Positions 38,599 to 52,714 of a stretch of 64,000 nt of DNA are shown here, piece by piece (the first letter of the stretch is position 1; the number at the start of each line of letters is the position of its first letter). The notes beneath the pieces are model-generated. The model saw nothing but the letters and a program-made list of their open reading frames with translations. It had not been told where the DNA came from and did no database searches. The position numbers were made by a program, and so were the translations under genes. The DNA is taken from assembly GCA_963691815.1 (NCBI GenBank), contig OY829652.1:18075986-18139985 (forward strand), written 5' to 3'. Source of the DNA: Echiichthys vipera. Lineage: Eukaryota > Chordata > Actinopteri > Perciformes > Trachinidae.

Positions 38599-41500
38599 AA
38601 AAAGATAAAGATTGCACAGTGTTTATTTCAGTAACATGTGGCAAAAAAACGCAGGGCTAGGACCCTCCTCCTTGTCCCGGCTCTGTCACAAAGCGAGCAG
38701 AGCGCTGCAGCTGAACCCTTGCAGCTAGTTTGGCACAAAGTCAAAAGGCTGATAAGCATTTTTGGGTGAGACTTTGCTGTTTTTCCTCGAGGAAAAACAG
38801 CTGCCACTTGCGCGGTAAAATACATACAATAGTTCGGAGAAAAATGTCAGAACCCCCCCCCCCCAGAGATGCTTATTCATCTTGTTTAAAAAAGAGGAGG
38901 GATAAAACAGAAAATAAGATTTTAAAGTGTTCGTCCTAACTGAATCAATGCACTGATTTACACCAAGACTAAGCAAGAGGGAGAGACCCAAACAGCATGG
39001 CGGTTTCTACCATCTTAGATTGTATTGATTATTCTTTGCTGTAACGTCTGTCTCTCTCACACACACACACACACACACGCTAGTTCTCTTTCTCTCCCTT
39101 TCTGTCCCTCCCTCCCTCCCTCTTTCTGCCTCTGTTCTGCCACCTTCTCTACTCAGCAATCAGCATTGGGCTTTTTCCATTTGTGGCAGATTACTGTAAC
39201 GCTATTGTACAACAACTTCCTGCCTCTTTTGGCTCTGGTTCTAAAAACGGCAAAAGCAGAGCTGGTGGCTTCTACTTTTTCCTCTCTGCCTTGAACTACA
39301 GGAGCTCTAAAAGAAAAGAAAAGGAGGAAGGAGATATATGAAGTGTATCTGTTACTGAGGAACTATTTTGAGTGCATTTCTGCTTTATAAACTGCTGAGA
39401 GTTAAAGAGGGCAAGAGGGGACTACATGCCTAGCAGAGACAATGAGAGAAAAAAAAGGTGGGGGTTACATTTTTCTTACTTTTACTCTGTGAAAACATTC
39501 TGTTGGTTCTGGAGGTCACTGCATTATTAGTAAGCTCACACAGATCTTTCTAACATGGCTGCTACTGCTTCAGGCTGCACAGTTTGTGAAGGCTGCTTTC
39601 ATAGCACAGCCACCACCCCGTTTCTTGACGGCTCTCTTCCTCACTACAGCAGCACAGAGAATGGATGCTCCATAAAAACTATTCTCCCCTCTGCACTTCT
39701 CTTTGCTCCACAGGTTTCAAAAAAATGTAGGTGGCCAAAGTCATAAGGTGTGCAGATAGTTAGGAAAATGATAACATTATTTACACTATAACTTGGTGCA
39801 GAACAGCCAAGACTGCAATTCATTTGTTCTCTGTTCTCCTTGCCTCCATGAGATACAAGCTTGGTTCAGGCATCTACATTGGCCTTAGCTATAGAATCGT
39901 ATTAGGAGTGCAGCTCTACGTCACATCTCACCATGAATTTTAACCAATTGAGAAACCCATGACATCATTATTGCCTTAATGTATGAAATTGTGTATGTGT
40001 ATATGTGGAATAAAGTTGATCATAAAACAGAATATGTTACAGGTCCCAGCCTTATAAGTAGCTGTTTTTGGAAAGGCACACATTGTGTGCACTCGGTGTG
40101 CAATAAAGCACTTTGCATGGCGTAAAGTTCATTTGAGGACACAGTTTTGGTTTTGGTCACCTGCCAGCTCTTACCACAGCGCTCCTCGGCATTGCTTCTC
40201 TGTTGCATTTCAAAATAATTGATCTTTGAATTTTACAGTCATAATTTACAATATTCAAGCAACTAAGACAGACTTTTTAAAAATGATTAAATACATCTGT
40301 TTTCAATGAAATACAGTGTGCAAACCTTTTACTTCTTTTTACTGCTATGAATATTTTTCCCATCAATTAAGATGAACATTTTTAGAATCTTAACAATGAC
40401 AACATTTCAACTGCTTTTTGATTTACATACTTTTAAGTGGAGAGAAGCAGCAACTTTTCATCTGCAGTACACGGCTGCAACATCTGTGTGATACAGAATC
40501 CGTCAATCAGGCAGTTTAAAAATACGATATGAAACAAAATGGCAGACGGCGCCATGTTATGGACTCTGGCCGACATAATTTTACTCAAACAAAAAAAAAC
40601 TTGCTGTGTTAATAGCAAATCGTTTTGTTGATTTTGTAAAAAGCGTAAGATGACTGACATTTTTTAATATAAAATTGTCTAGATTTTTTATAAAATCAAA
40701 AGCTTAAAGCACACAAAAATCAAATAAAGAATATTACATATTACAAAATTATAAATATGGTTAACATGGTTAAACGATACAAATTAAAAGTAATTTAAAT
40801 GTTGTGCACGTGTCCAACTTCTGTACAAATAATAATTAAATGTATTATCCCGAAATGATCATATGAGTATCACAGCCTCAAACAGTTAGACTGCGGTGAT
40901 CTGTTGCAGTTAGGAAAACACACTAAACACATATTTAAGTTCTAAAAGGCACTGTTTTCTATACATGTGTGTGGCTTTCTAGAGCTGGAGGAATAAGAAA
41001 TTACAGTGGGCAGGGGATAGGCAAAGACAAACAATATTTGCACTTAGTCATTTGCAAACATCAAGGACGCATTAGGAGCTTGCGGGGGGGGGGGGGGGGG
41101 TCTCTATGCTTGGTCAGCAACCACCACTACATCAACATATTAGACATGATATGTGGCACATAAAAACACGTACATATTCTAATGGACTTTTCCAAGGGGA
41201 TAAAAGCTAACCACAAATGTATCCCATCTCTACGAGGTAAGACTTAATGCTCTCCATGGGCAGGAGCAGAGTCTATGAGGTGGTCTTGCTTAAGCCCCGC
41301 ACGTGTCTAAACAACTTCTCTATTACACCCGAGACCTCTGAGGGCACTCCCCATCGAGCGGGGAACAAAGGCCATGACCTCTAGGTCAAAAGCGTTACAC
41401 GGGAGGCCAAGCGGGCCCATTGAATGCTGCACTGCTGTTTGCTTTAAGAAGGTAAAGATTACTAACACATTAACTAATGCCGTTTAGGGGGTTATCCCTT

Positions 41501-41617
41501 ATGGGACTGAGGTCCCAGGGCAGCACATCACGTCTTATTAACACTACCTGGCCTTTGACCCCACCAGTCACCTCAGACAGCCGACTGTGACCACCACTTT
41601 CTACTCTCTGTTTGACA

Positions 41618-41637
41618 GACACACACACGCACGCACG

Positions 41638-41731
<94 letters not shown>
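41618..41731. repeat. (CA)n microsatellite, about 113 bp
   Basis: CA repeats with four CG-containing units at the left end (ACGCACGCACGCAC), then pure CA. Confidence 0.99.
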
Positions 41732-41733
<2 letters not shown>

Positions 41734-43493
41734 GAAGAGTATCACAAGGTGCAGCACTGGTTAAAAAAAATAATTGTTTACGATTCTGCACAGTATTTGC
41801 AGCGATAATGCACTCCTGTTCATGAGACATTTAACTTGGATTAGCAGGCTGCGCATATTCTGCGTATATGAAAATAATCAGAGTAATATTTTCAGGGAGC
41901 GAAACATCCTAATGAAACATGATTGATAAAAAAAAGATTTTAAGGCCTCAGACCTTTAAGCACATGTTCAACAGAAGTGCATAAAATGGGGGCATGTGTA
42001 TTAAAGTTCTCATCACAAAATGGTGGACACGTGGACACAAGACATGCGCAGTGTTGGTGTTATGATCATATTCTGCAAAAACTCACTCTGCCATGCTATT
42101 CAAACATTACTTTTGCATCAACGAAAGTGTAAATGTAAAATACCGTGGTGAGCTTATTTAACACCTGTCCATAGAGAGCAAGCCAATAATACCTTATAAT
42201 AAGACGCGTATCACGCTTGCCATCTTCGAAATGACTGCTTGTGATCCGATAATTAATTTGTGTAAATTGTATCTCCTTAAATGAAATAGCATGTGATAAA
42301 GAATTGTATAAAGTCTGAAGAATATCAAGATGAATGTATTTTCCAAAGGTCAGGTCCATGTTTGTGCAGGAAATGTAAAAAATGTATTTAATTATAAAAC
42401 TTTTTATTTATTTATTACAAATCAGCAGTTATTTGAAAAAGAAAATATGCAACTAATAGTTGAATGAAAACATTTGAAAACAAATCATCTGTGGATTACA
42501 AAATTAATACATTTAGTTGGTCTTATAAAATATATATTCATTCTGAATTTGCTATTGGGTTAAAAACTGACAACGAACTGCAGTCGGGTTGTTTTTTCTG
42601 TAAGTGTGAATGTAAAATGTTATTATTAATATAATTTTAATTAATATCCAAAAAACACATACTCATTTAATAATGTATGAAACGTGTGAGTTTACTGTTT
42701 AAAACCATCTATTTTTACTGTCTTATTTAATTTTGTTTCTGCAAAAACATAATTACACTGTAGCAATTGTAGCACGGTACAACATATGTACATATATATA
42801 CTCCCCTCAAATAATTTAGTCTACTAAAGCTTTATATATTTCCATTGGCAGAGATACACTTTGCAACTTAATAAAGAATTGTGTGTGCTTCACAAAAAGG
42901 TGTTAATACTGATTTTCCAAAGTTTGCTGCTGTCTGAATACTAAAGAGTTCAGCCACTTGCAAACTATATAAACATGTGTTACCTTTTTAAAGATAATAT
43001 TCTAAGGAAATTACAGGTTTGCATCTCTAATATAACCATCAGCTTTACTGATTTGGATTTTAAATTAATAGAGATCTAATGATTGAAGGGGATATATTTT
43101 TCTTTCCTGAACGAATAGAGCTGATTATTTGGCAGCACATTTTAAAATATACATATTTCAAAGTCACTCGATTGCTTGCGAATGCATGAATTGTTGCAAT
43201 TGTTTCATTGTATTTGAGTGGAATTTAGTTCGATAGACTTTGTGTCCTGCTATACTCTTCTGATCTCAAAGCACACAGCATTAAAACTCCAGTTAGCTTT
43301 TGATCTGCTGCCTTTATATCTAACAAATCAAAAAAAATAAAAACAGCAGAAATGTGAAGTCATGGTATGAGCTGTGTTTTGCATCATTTTTTAAGACATT
43401 TAGAAATGTAGAAAGATCATTTACACTGCATCTCTTCTTCTTAACAATGAAAAAAAAAAGACAAATAGTTATTTAAAGCAGGAATGAACTCAC

Positions 43494-43584
43494 CTTGCCA
43501 TTTCTCACAGATTCGCAAATAAGAAGAGGAGGAAGAGAGACACAGGGAGAGAAAGAGCAAGAGAGAGTTTCTTCTGGGAACAAG
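43494..43584 (-). ncRNA. Possible let-7 host-transcript exon
   Basis: The minus strand shows a strong donor (GGCAAG then GTGAGTTC) after a pyrimidine-rich stretch. The acceptor is uncertain. CATATTTCCCAG gives 43494-43584, while TTGTTCCCAG a few bases on would give 43494-43573. Because the exon body itself is rich in CT, it could also be an alternative first exon with its start further right. The donor is well supported; the exon's 5' limit is not. Confidence 0.35.
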
Positions 43585-46500
43585 CTGGGAAATATGGGCC
43601 TATTCGATATCAGACCTCAGAGTGGACAACCTATCCAAAGAGGGACGCGCCCTAACTGTAACTAACAACTACTTCTGGCAGCCCTTCAACAGCCAAACAT
43701 ATTGTCCTGGATAAGGGCAGCTTTTGCAAGGCAGCATTGAACTTCAGCTTAGGCAAGAAGTCCACCAAACTCCAGCCTCAGTATTTATTTATTATTAATC
43801 TAAATGTTGATGATGTAAAGTTTTTCAGATATATATCAAGCTGTAAACTATAATACCTTCAAGATTTTGAAGATCAGACTTTACACATGTCATAGTGAGG
43901 ATTAGAGAAAAGCCATCTGAGACAAAAATGGGGAAAATCAGTTAGTTCAGATTTTTTTAAATTATTATTAAATAAGATCTATCCTATTATTAGGTATTGC
44001 ATATTACGGTGTTACAAGACCAAAATTAACCCCTTATACAACAAATACTGATCTAACCTCTCTGTTAAAGTCTGAAAATCTCAATTTTCAGTTGATAAAT
44101 TTTACTATTGAAGAAGTGCAAAGTATTTTGCATTGATATGTGAATTTAGATTAAATATAATAAAGAATAATTTGATATAGAAACATACTGACATTGTCTT
44201 CATGTTAATCAAATAACTCATTTAAATTGTGTTACTCTTTATCAATTCTAATACCCATGTTTTTATTATGGTCATTACAAGATAATATATAATTTCAGCA
44301 ACGTCAATTTTATTTATTTTTATTTAACCTATATTTTTCCTGATAAGACCATTGAGCTCAATGATCTATTTTACAAGTATGACCTGGCCAAAACAGAAGC
44401 AAATAATGGGTATTAAGTGGTGTCACCAACTGTTAAAACACTGATATAAGGCACTACATTAATTGAGCTACCGGGACAAATTCTCAAAAGTCAATGGCGT
44501 GAAGTAATAAAAAAGCAAATTCTCCTTTTCAGTCCACTGTGCCTGTGCTTCTCTCGCTTTGCTGTTTTTGCCCTGAGGGCTGCTTATACCTACTTTAAAC
44601 AGCCTTGGCCATTTTGTTTTATTCTTCCTCAACACTAAGCCAGGAGTGCACAGGCCGGGCATTTTTAGGGGCTACTGCAAAACGCCTGCGTCTGCGCTGC
44701 AGGGCTGCAATGAGGCCAACAGCTAAGTCAAAGGCACTCACTGGTTCACTGTCTCAACAAACACTTTATAAGCACTGTTTGGTTTTCTTACGTACACCCT
44801 CTCTCTAGCATCCTTGCATGGACTGAGAACAGAAAAACATGCACGTAAAATGCTTCATCTATTTTAGCCAATGAGCCTTCAGAACCTGCACTTCTCTGTT
44901 CTGATTACCACAGTAAAGTTAGCTCCCAAAAATAGTCAGAAAGATACTCCCAATTCAGCATTTTATTTATTGAGCTTGATAACCTTCTCACTTAGATTCC
45001 GTAAATTCCACTTAGACGGACAGACTTTATCTGCATAATTGTATTAGCAGAACAATATTGATTTAAAACAGCACTTCATAGAACAGCTGTGGAAACAGTA
45101 GCTATAATACTCTGTATGCTATTTCTGCAAATTTAGTGGCTCTTCCAATTCAGTAAATTATCATTTCTAAGAGGAGGAAAAGACATTGCACCAAATTGGT
45201 TTTCTTTTCAATTTTAAGCAAAACTGTAAATCTGAATATAATTGTAAAATGTAATATTTTATTATATCTATTACATCTAACCTGTCTTTTGCTTCGTGTG
45301 CTTGACCATATTAGTGTATATTAGTGTAGTGTATGTAGGCATTGGAAGTAATGGTCATCTGAGGACATAGTGAAAAGAAACATTACTGTAAATATGACCC
45401 TTTTAGGTACAGTACATACTGGTTGTTACATACTTTTTGAAATAATCAACAGTCAGTGTCTTTGAGTGTACAAATGACTTCATATGGATACAGTGACTTG
45501 TTCTTTTACTGTATGTTGTGTTTGTGTCATCTGAGGATATGCACAAAGGAGTGGTTTGTGTAAACCTGAATCCTAAGGGTAAGGCGTTTTTATGTATCCT
45601 GTGTGTTAACTACTGGTAGGTCTTTGCGCTTCATAAAGCTTTTTTTCTGCATTACAGTTGTTTATTCCTACAGAGTATACTAGATACTACTGGGTACAGA
45701 AAAGGAATAGGCAGTTTAAAATATCTAAATATTTTGAGTTGTTTGTTCTCTCTTATGTAAAAATGTGAATTTTTTTTTTTTTGCCTGTAAATATTTCAGG
45801 TTTTTAATGTCATTTGAGTTGCGTTTCATGTGAAGTGTGTGATGAAAATAATTTAAGTATAATTATTCCTATTATAACAAACAGCCTTGCTCCTTGTGAT
45901 AATGGCTATAGACACATACAATTTCTTAGAGGGTTAACATTACCGTTTATTATTACTAAATTCTTATTTTCTTCTTTTTTTTTCAGTGTGCTTGTGTGTA
46001 CATCATATGCACTCCTTATGCTAAACAGTCCTGACTAGATAATGTGTAATAACTCTCTGACCTGCCCATCATCATCATCATCAGGGTAAAGGTGTGGACA
46101 AGCAGGAAACTGCGATATGACAGCAGCTGACCTCTCACACCAGCTTTGAGAGGCAGAGGGTCAGGCAGAGGACATGGCAGTGGAGAGAGAAGTCAATCTT
46201 ATCCTTCCGTTCCGCCACAGGCCTGTGTGCATCGACAGCAAGATGAGCTACAGGGCTTTCCAAAATCCACACTTGTTTGGCCGGGAGCAAGGCATCAGGG
46301 CCGTGTGTATTTCAAAGGAAATGCTGAGGAAAGCGTTTTTTGAGGCAGCAACCGTGCACTTGACAGTGTGTATTAGCCTGCCTCTGTGTCTTTGCTCCGT
46401 CCCCACCCTTAGTCAATATCCCTAAACAGCAATATATCCCTCAACACCAATACCTGTCATCTTTAGTAGCCAAAGTGGCATGACGCCCATTAGTCTCACA

Positions 46501-46990
46501 ACGGTCTTCTCATCTTGATATGGTTCTCATGCGTACATTTTTTTTTTGTTGTCATTAGCTCTTTACATTACGGATGCCTCCAGCACTGCTAAGCAGTCTA
46601 GGGAGGTTAAAAGGCAAGAGACACCAAAATGAGAGGGAGTGGAAAGCATCAGCTCTAGAACTGCTGTCAATTGAGCCTGTGCTTCTGTAATGGGGGTGGG
46701 ATGGGGTAGGGGTGATAACCTGGCACAAAACCAACCACTAATGCCCCTTAAATGTCAGAGACTGCAGCAGAAAGGCGGGGAGAGAAAAAACGAGAACACA
46801 TTCATATTTCAGTATGGTAGATGCTATAATGCGTTGGTGCCTCACACTGAGTGCACACAAGGACACCAGGAGAGAGAAAAAGAGAAGGCAGCTGTGAAAA
46901 AGGGGAAATGAAAAATGAAAAAAAAAAGACTTTGCAGCAGCGATGGAAGCGGCCCCATCTGATGGTTGTCTCTATTCGCCAAAGTTGAGA
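43585..46990. other. AT-rich DNA, no gene recognised
   Basis: One TTTATTTAACC repeat copy; otherwise nothing supported. Confidence 0.35.
44325..44402 (+). mobile_element. TTTATTTAACC-type repeat, copy 2
   Basis: TTTTATTTAACCTATATTTT, then TTGAGCTCAATGATCTATTT, TACAAG and GACCTGGCCAAAACAG, is a second diverged copy of the repeat at 23995. Confidence 0.4.
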
Positions 46991-46992
46991 AT

Positions 46993-47114
<122 letters not shown>

Positions 47115-47339
47115 ACAGACGAAAATCTGTTGGGGTGGGGGTCGGAGGGACGGGGTTAAGTCTGGTGTTGGGGGTGGGGTTGGATTGCTGGAGAGAGTGA
47201 TCTTTTTTTCCAGCGGGGTGAAAGGCGGATGGTCATGTGTGCAGAGCTCATGACAAAAGGCCCTTTTATGTGCAGCGTATGCAGATAGAGGAGGCTCCTT
47301 TGTGCACAGATGGAGATCCCATGCCTGGGTCTGCCTGCG

Positions 47340-47470
47340 GCGGAGAGGGAAGGGAGGGAGGAGAAGAGAGAAGAGTGTTGGTGAAGGGAAGGGAGGAAAG
47401 GGAGGGCAGGGAGGGGTGTCTCTGGCACTGAGTGCCATCACTGTGTCTGGTGGGGGGAGGGGGTATGGAA
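47340..47470 (+). other. G-rich block with G-quadruplex potential
   Basis: The run GGGAAGGGAGG and AAAGGGAGGGCAGGGAGGGG (about 47385-47416), then GGTGGGGGGAGGGGGTATGG, contains more than four closely spaced G3 runs. It lies just right of the CT array. Confidence 0.6.
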
Positions 47471-47802
47471 ACGGAGAACCAAGCCGTCCTGGTCCTGCCA
47501 GGTTACATTAGGGAGGAGGGGCCACAGGGCTTGAGGATATCGAAACTGGTAAACCCTTAGTGGGAACACAGAGAGTTTCGCATCTACTGTGTAAAAAGTG
47601 GACCAGGGTCAAATATAATTTGAAAATAATCTGTAGTGTTTTAACCAGCTTGGGTTATGGTTTGTCATGTACAGTGCCAGAGAGTTTATACAATAACAGG
47701 AAAAACTGTCAAACTTATCTGTTACGAATTATGGATTATTGGGTTAGAGAAGCTTAACCTGCTTTTTAATGCCAACAAAAACACTACTATTGTGCTTTTG
47801 AC

Positions 47803-48214
47803 TATGGCTGGCCAGTGGGTATGGTTAAAAATATGATACTAATACCAATACACTTGGTAGTGCTTTATCTAATACTTGTTTTCCTACTTAATTCAATATC
47901 CATCATGTGAATGGAAGCATCTCAGCATGCTGAACTGCCAAGTCCGTCAAATACACTGCAGTCAACTTCACCACACCACAGTCTGTATGGGTTGAAGCTG
48001 CTGTGGCGGAGAGCCAATCACACTTCGCATTAAATCTAAGAAAGCTTGCAATGATTGGCTGCAAGAAGAACCATACAAATAGTCTTTTTTTTGGGGTACA
48101 AAAAGGACCAAATGCAGGTATAGTCTAACTGGAGAGGTTTTGATTCAACTTACTACTGGGTTATTGTGGTTGATAGCCTACCTTAAAGGAATCAAGTACC
48201 GATACCCAGCCCTA
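47803..48214. mobile_element. hAT-type MITE (412 bp)
   Basis: The left end reads TATGGCTGGCCAGTGGGTAT and the reversed right end TAGGGCTGGGTATCGGTACT, the terminal sequence of a common fish hAT family. The 8-bp flanks are CTTTTGAC and CTTTAGCC, six of eight matching, an aged target duplication. No transposase frame is inside, so it depended on an autonomous relative. Confidence 0.6.
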
Positions 48215-48800
48215 CTTTAGCCAGCTTTAAGGTAATGCTGATAGTCCTGATGTGGATGATCAAGTTGAAAACATGACATACCATGTCAAGTTCAGCTTCA
48301 GCCAAATTTATTCCCCCACAGATGACTCTGCCACTCTCTGCTACTCTTTTATATTGGTGCTGTTGACGTTTGTACAGTCTCTGTATGCCTGTTATCTATT
48401 AATCTTAGGCTAAGACTGTGATGTCAGCTGAATGTTGAAAGTGTCTCTTCTCTCCTGGTGCCACTTTTGCCCTGAGAGACAAGGTGACTCCCACTGACAT
48501 CCCATCTGCTAAGAAGACGTCACATCCTTTAAGCAGCCTCCTTCCACTGACCAGGACATCTTAACACTACAGCCAGACACTTTCCTATCCTGCCAGAGCA
48601 CCAAATTATATGGCCCTTTTCACCCGTGCACAGATGGACAACAGCCCCCACACTGAGAGTAATGTTAACCCCATCACATAAAGCCGAAACTGCTAATACA
48701 CTTGCACTGACCTGAGAGTTGCTTACATTCAAATGTAGGAAAGCGGAAGACATTAGAAGTGCAGAGTTTGCTTAAAGAGATCTGCCCAGGGATGCATTAA

Positions 48801-49360
48801 AGTAACCTGACTCTCGCCAGATGAATTTCATTCTGCTTTGCTTCAGCCTTGACTCCGCCTAGCTCCACTCAACCATCTGGGATGGCTCCGTATGAAAGTG
48901 ATTTCAGTTGGTCGAGCCAATCAGGACCGCCGAGCGATGGTTTTATAGATGTGACGTAGCGGAGAAGCAACTGTTGGGATTCAGACAACAATGGCGGCTC
49001 ACATCGTGGAAGCAGGCGTCAACATCGATGCTGCTATTTCATCCGTGTTGTCCAATCTATCGAATATTTCTTCTTTAAAAGAACACCAGAGAACGGCTCT
49101 GAAGGCTTTTGTTGGTGGAAACGATGTTTTCGCCCTTCTCCCAACCTGGTTTGGCTTTTCCCTGCGTCGCTCTCATCAGCGTCCCGGGTTGGTTTCGAAG
49201 AAGCACGTCAATAAAGATGACGGACAAGTGGTTTATCCAATCATATGCAAGGATTTTTGATAAGGCCCAGCCTCCTGAAATCACTTTCCTATGGAGCGAT
49301 CCCAGATGTATGAAAGAAGCAAGGCGGAACAAAATTCATCTGGTGAGAGTCAGGTTAGCT
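48801..49360. mobile_element. TTAA-flanked DNA element (560 bp) with long inverted repeats and a captured RecQ-like fragment
   Basis: The element is bounded by TTAA on both sides (48797-48800 and 49361-49364). The left end reads AGTAACCTGACTCTCGCCAG and the reversed right end AGCTAACCTGACTCTCACCA; both continue into AGATGAATTT and on for about 44 bp with few mismatches. A second inverted block (48876-48911 against 49309-49273, ATCTGGGATGGCTCC / ATCTGGGATCGCTCC, then AAAGTGATTTCA) extends the symmetry beyond 100 bp with a gap. A TTAA target duplication is typical of piggyBac and Kolobok superfamilies; I cannot decide between them. Inside is a helicase-like frame starting at 48991. Confidence 0.75.
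48991..49260 (+). pseudogene. RecQ-like helicase N-terminal fragment inside the TTAA element
   Basis: This 89-codon frame begins MAAHIVEAGVNIDAA from an ATG in good context (ACAATGGCGG). Residues about 29-56 (SLKEHQRTALKAFVGGND, then VFALLPTWFGFSL) follow the start of RecQ-like helicases as found in fish repeats, where a Gln-containing helix precedes DVFALLPTGFGKSL. The Walker A motif is broken here: GFGKS has become WFGFS, losing the Gly and the nucleotide-binding Lys. Similarity ends after this point and the frame runs into unrelated and inverted-repeat sequence. It cannot encode an active helicase. RecQ-like identity rests on motif recognition. Confidence 0.55.
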
Positions 49361-49364
49361 TTAA

Positions 49365-51170
49365 ACAACATTCTTCATAGCTAATAAAGCAAGTTATTGT
49401 TAGCTAGCTAGTGAGGTTATTATGTCATTATAGTAAGCTTGCTAGCAAAAGAGGGGGCATGAGTAGTTTTCCCACTATAATATAGTTTTGTTGCCTTCAA
49501 ATGAAACTCATGAGTTTGTGTTTTTTGATATCGGTGGTCAAGTACAAGGTGTTCAAGGTTAAACTAGCAGAAATAGTAATTGTAAATGACTTTGTTTAGT
49601 GTTTTTCCATGCTAGGTCAAGGAACACAAAAACAGAAGGGGACAAATAACACATTAACTAGCAATTCTTGATGTCAGTATGTGCTGAGGCCTGGAAATTA
49701 ACTTTTGGGATCACCATCCCATACCTGTCAACACTCCTGATCTTCCAATTTTCAACCCTTTCTTCTGCTGTGCCCCCAATTGGTCATTTCTCCCCCTAAA
49801 ACTCTAATTTCATATAGGTATACAAATAAAATGGGTGGTTCTCCTGTGTTTCTGTGTGTGTGATATATGTTGCCCAATCAGATTGGAGGACAGTATAAGC
49901 TCATTCACACATTACCATGAACATTACGCTTAATTTCATGGAACCTGACAACCCAGTCTGTAACATGTGTCATCAAACCAGACTGGTTTTCTGCGCTCAC
50001 TTAGCTATGCCCTCCGCTCCAACACTGGATGAAACTTAAAGGTTACAATGAAACGCTCACTTGAGTGATTTTGATGTTATTATTTTTGGTTTCAGTGGCA
50101 CGGAGGTCCGTGGATAACCCCTTTAGACAATGACCTTATTTGGACACACACACATACACACACAGACCTCACACTTGTGATGTAAACCTGACATGTTGAC
50201 TTTTGATGATCACTTTTTTGTATGTTTTTACTTTCTTTTTTTAGATGTGAGCTATACATTTAAGACCAATTAAATTTGGCATTTGCAGATATCCCAGTAA
50301 ATCTCTTTCACATCCTAATGTTGGCAGGTATGCCATCCTAATAGGAAACTAGAGTTTACAAACTCATTCGTTCTTTTCTTGACATAAACTTGTTTACTAG
50401 TCACTGCAGGGCTATATTTTAAAATAGCTTTAATAAATGAGTTGGCATATTACAACTTTAACTCTTTAAATTTGTACACCATGCTTTCAGAGATAAGACT
50501 GTGCAGTGCAGGTTTTATTTGGCATGATCTAGTATCAGTATCTATCAATCATCTTCCTACTGCTTCTTGTTGCCCCAGTCAATGTCTGTCGGACATTACG
50601 ACATTTACTCAACTTGTCTAACGTTCAGACCGATTCAAATTTATGATTTGATTAATTACAGATTGGTACAGTTTCACCCAGCTTATTGTTTTGATAGCCA
50701 AACTGTCAAAACCAAAATAATTCAGTTTGGCAAGTTGTACAGCCACACCCAATAAAAGGAGCTAACGCCAGCTAACTGTATGGTCACATTACCTGCCCAG
50801 AGAGAGACAAAATACTGTATCTCACTATGCTTGATGAACAAAGTCAATATTTAGCAAACAAAGGAGAGCATGAACACCAGTGAATAAACATCTCACATTC
50901 AACAGGTGGTCAGAGAGGTTTTCAAAAGGAATTACCATGTTGTTTTGTTTTGCCAGTTATGTAAATAAACAGTAGGTTATTCAAATCATGACCCTTAAAA
51001 TGTTATCAAGCAGGGTTTTAAGATTTTAACTGTAATGCCCTTGTGAAGTTCCGATATTTGATGTTTAAGTTATTATAACTTAAAAAATACATATTGTCAA
51101 GTCTGAACCAATAGAGTTAAGACTTAACTCAGTCTCAGGTTGTTTTAACTTAACAACCTAAGACTGGACT
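49365..51170. other. Unique DNA, no gene recognised
   Basis: Nothing beyond short chance frames. Confidence 0.35.
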
Positions 51171-51177
51171 AATGACT

Positions 51178-51349
<172 letters not shown>

Positions 51350-52509
51350 CAAACTTGATATCTAACCCAACAAGGTAGGCTTAAGCTTATTAAAGTGATT
51401 AGGTGTTTGTGTCTGAGTGCTGTCTTGGTTTGCTGGCTCTGGTCTAAATCATGCCCAGCCTGCCTTCAGTCTGCCTGCCGGGACGCCAGGAATGAAAGAA
51501 TGGCACTAACCCTTCTCTCCTCTATCTGATCCCCTGTTGCTACCCTAGATGCCAACAAACGTATTTCTGCCCCTAATCAAGGGGCGAGGGAGGGAGTCAG
51601 GGAGGCATGCTTGTTTGCGATAGAAAGTAAGGCAACAGGGCATAAATTCACAAATGTAAAGTATTAGGACTACTTTTTCTTGAATAAAATGTCATCATTT
51701 CAGTCCTTTAAAAATATCTAATTGAACTATCTTCTCCATATAGTTGTCATCTCATGACTTAAGTGCATTTTCTAAATGAAGTCAGTATATATGATGATAT
51801 CTTCTCCTCCTGGATATATTTGATCAGAGTATTTCTTAAAGAAAGCGGATGGTATAGCGCTAATATATTGTACAGTCAATCAAGACTGGTGACACTCAAG
51901 GGAAATTTCATAGAATCAAAGAATGGGTGAAACACACAAAGACGAGGGAATGATGAAGAGGAGAACTCTCTTTGGCATTTTCGATATCCGCTTGTCTCTA
52001 TTGACCTGTAAAATCTTCAAGACTGGAACAAATGCAAATAGCGCTGACTTGCTCGCAAAAAAAAAAAAAAATCCTGAAGGCTTTTCAAATGAACTCACTC
52101 TCACAATGGTGGGGTGCCCAGAGCAGGGTGAATATGCGGTCTGGGCTCTGAAAGGCACAATGTGGGAGAGCCAAACAGGGAGCTGTGAAGTGAAGGCTCA
52201 GGACCCTCCAGGCTGCCTGCCTCTGTTGAGCTGAGCTTCAGCTGCTTCCACAGCACAAAGCTGACCACCACTGCTACAGCCCTCTGCTTGCCAGTGCCTG
52301 GCTAACACTGCACTACAGTTCTGAGCTCAGAACTAAATTCAAAAATGGAAATCTAAATAAGCAATTAAAAATACTAATAATTTTAACTTTAACTAGAATT
52401 ACCCCCTTGCAGTTGTCTGCCAACCAGTCAAGATGCCAGTCCAGACTTAAATTATATATGCAAGGAAGACTTTGAAGGAATTTAATAAAAGTTGAGTGCA
52501 TTTTTGGGT

Positions 52510-52605
52510 GAAATGTCAATGCTTCACACACAACGGAATTTCGTTTGTATACATGAAAATGTGTGTGAATGACAATAAAGTTTGTCTAAGTCTAAGTCTA
52601 ATTTT
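52510..52605 (+). mobile_element. 3' end of a non-LTR retroelement with (TAAGTC)n tail
   Basis: The sequence GGAATTTCGTTTGTATAC, then GACAATAAAGTTTG and TCTAAGTCTAAGTCTAA, is another fish LINE 3' terminus with a short tandem tail. There is no coding sequence. Confidence 0.5.
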
Positions 52606-52714
52606 CAAAACTGCAGCACAGAAGATCTATATAATCACCACAATTTCAAGATTAGTGTTAGTGTAAGTTATTGAAAGTAGTGTCAGTTAGTATAAGTTAG
52701 TGTCACCAATCCAG

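Noticed and set aside
46174..46425. 83-codon plus-strand frame starting MAVEREVNLILPFRH
   Set aside because: It looks mildly protein-like at first, but ends in low-complexity sequence and shows no domain or splice sites.
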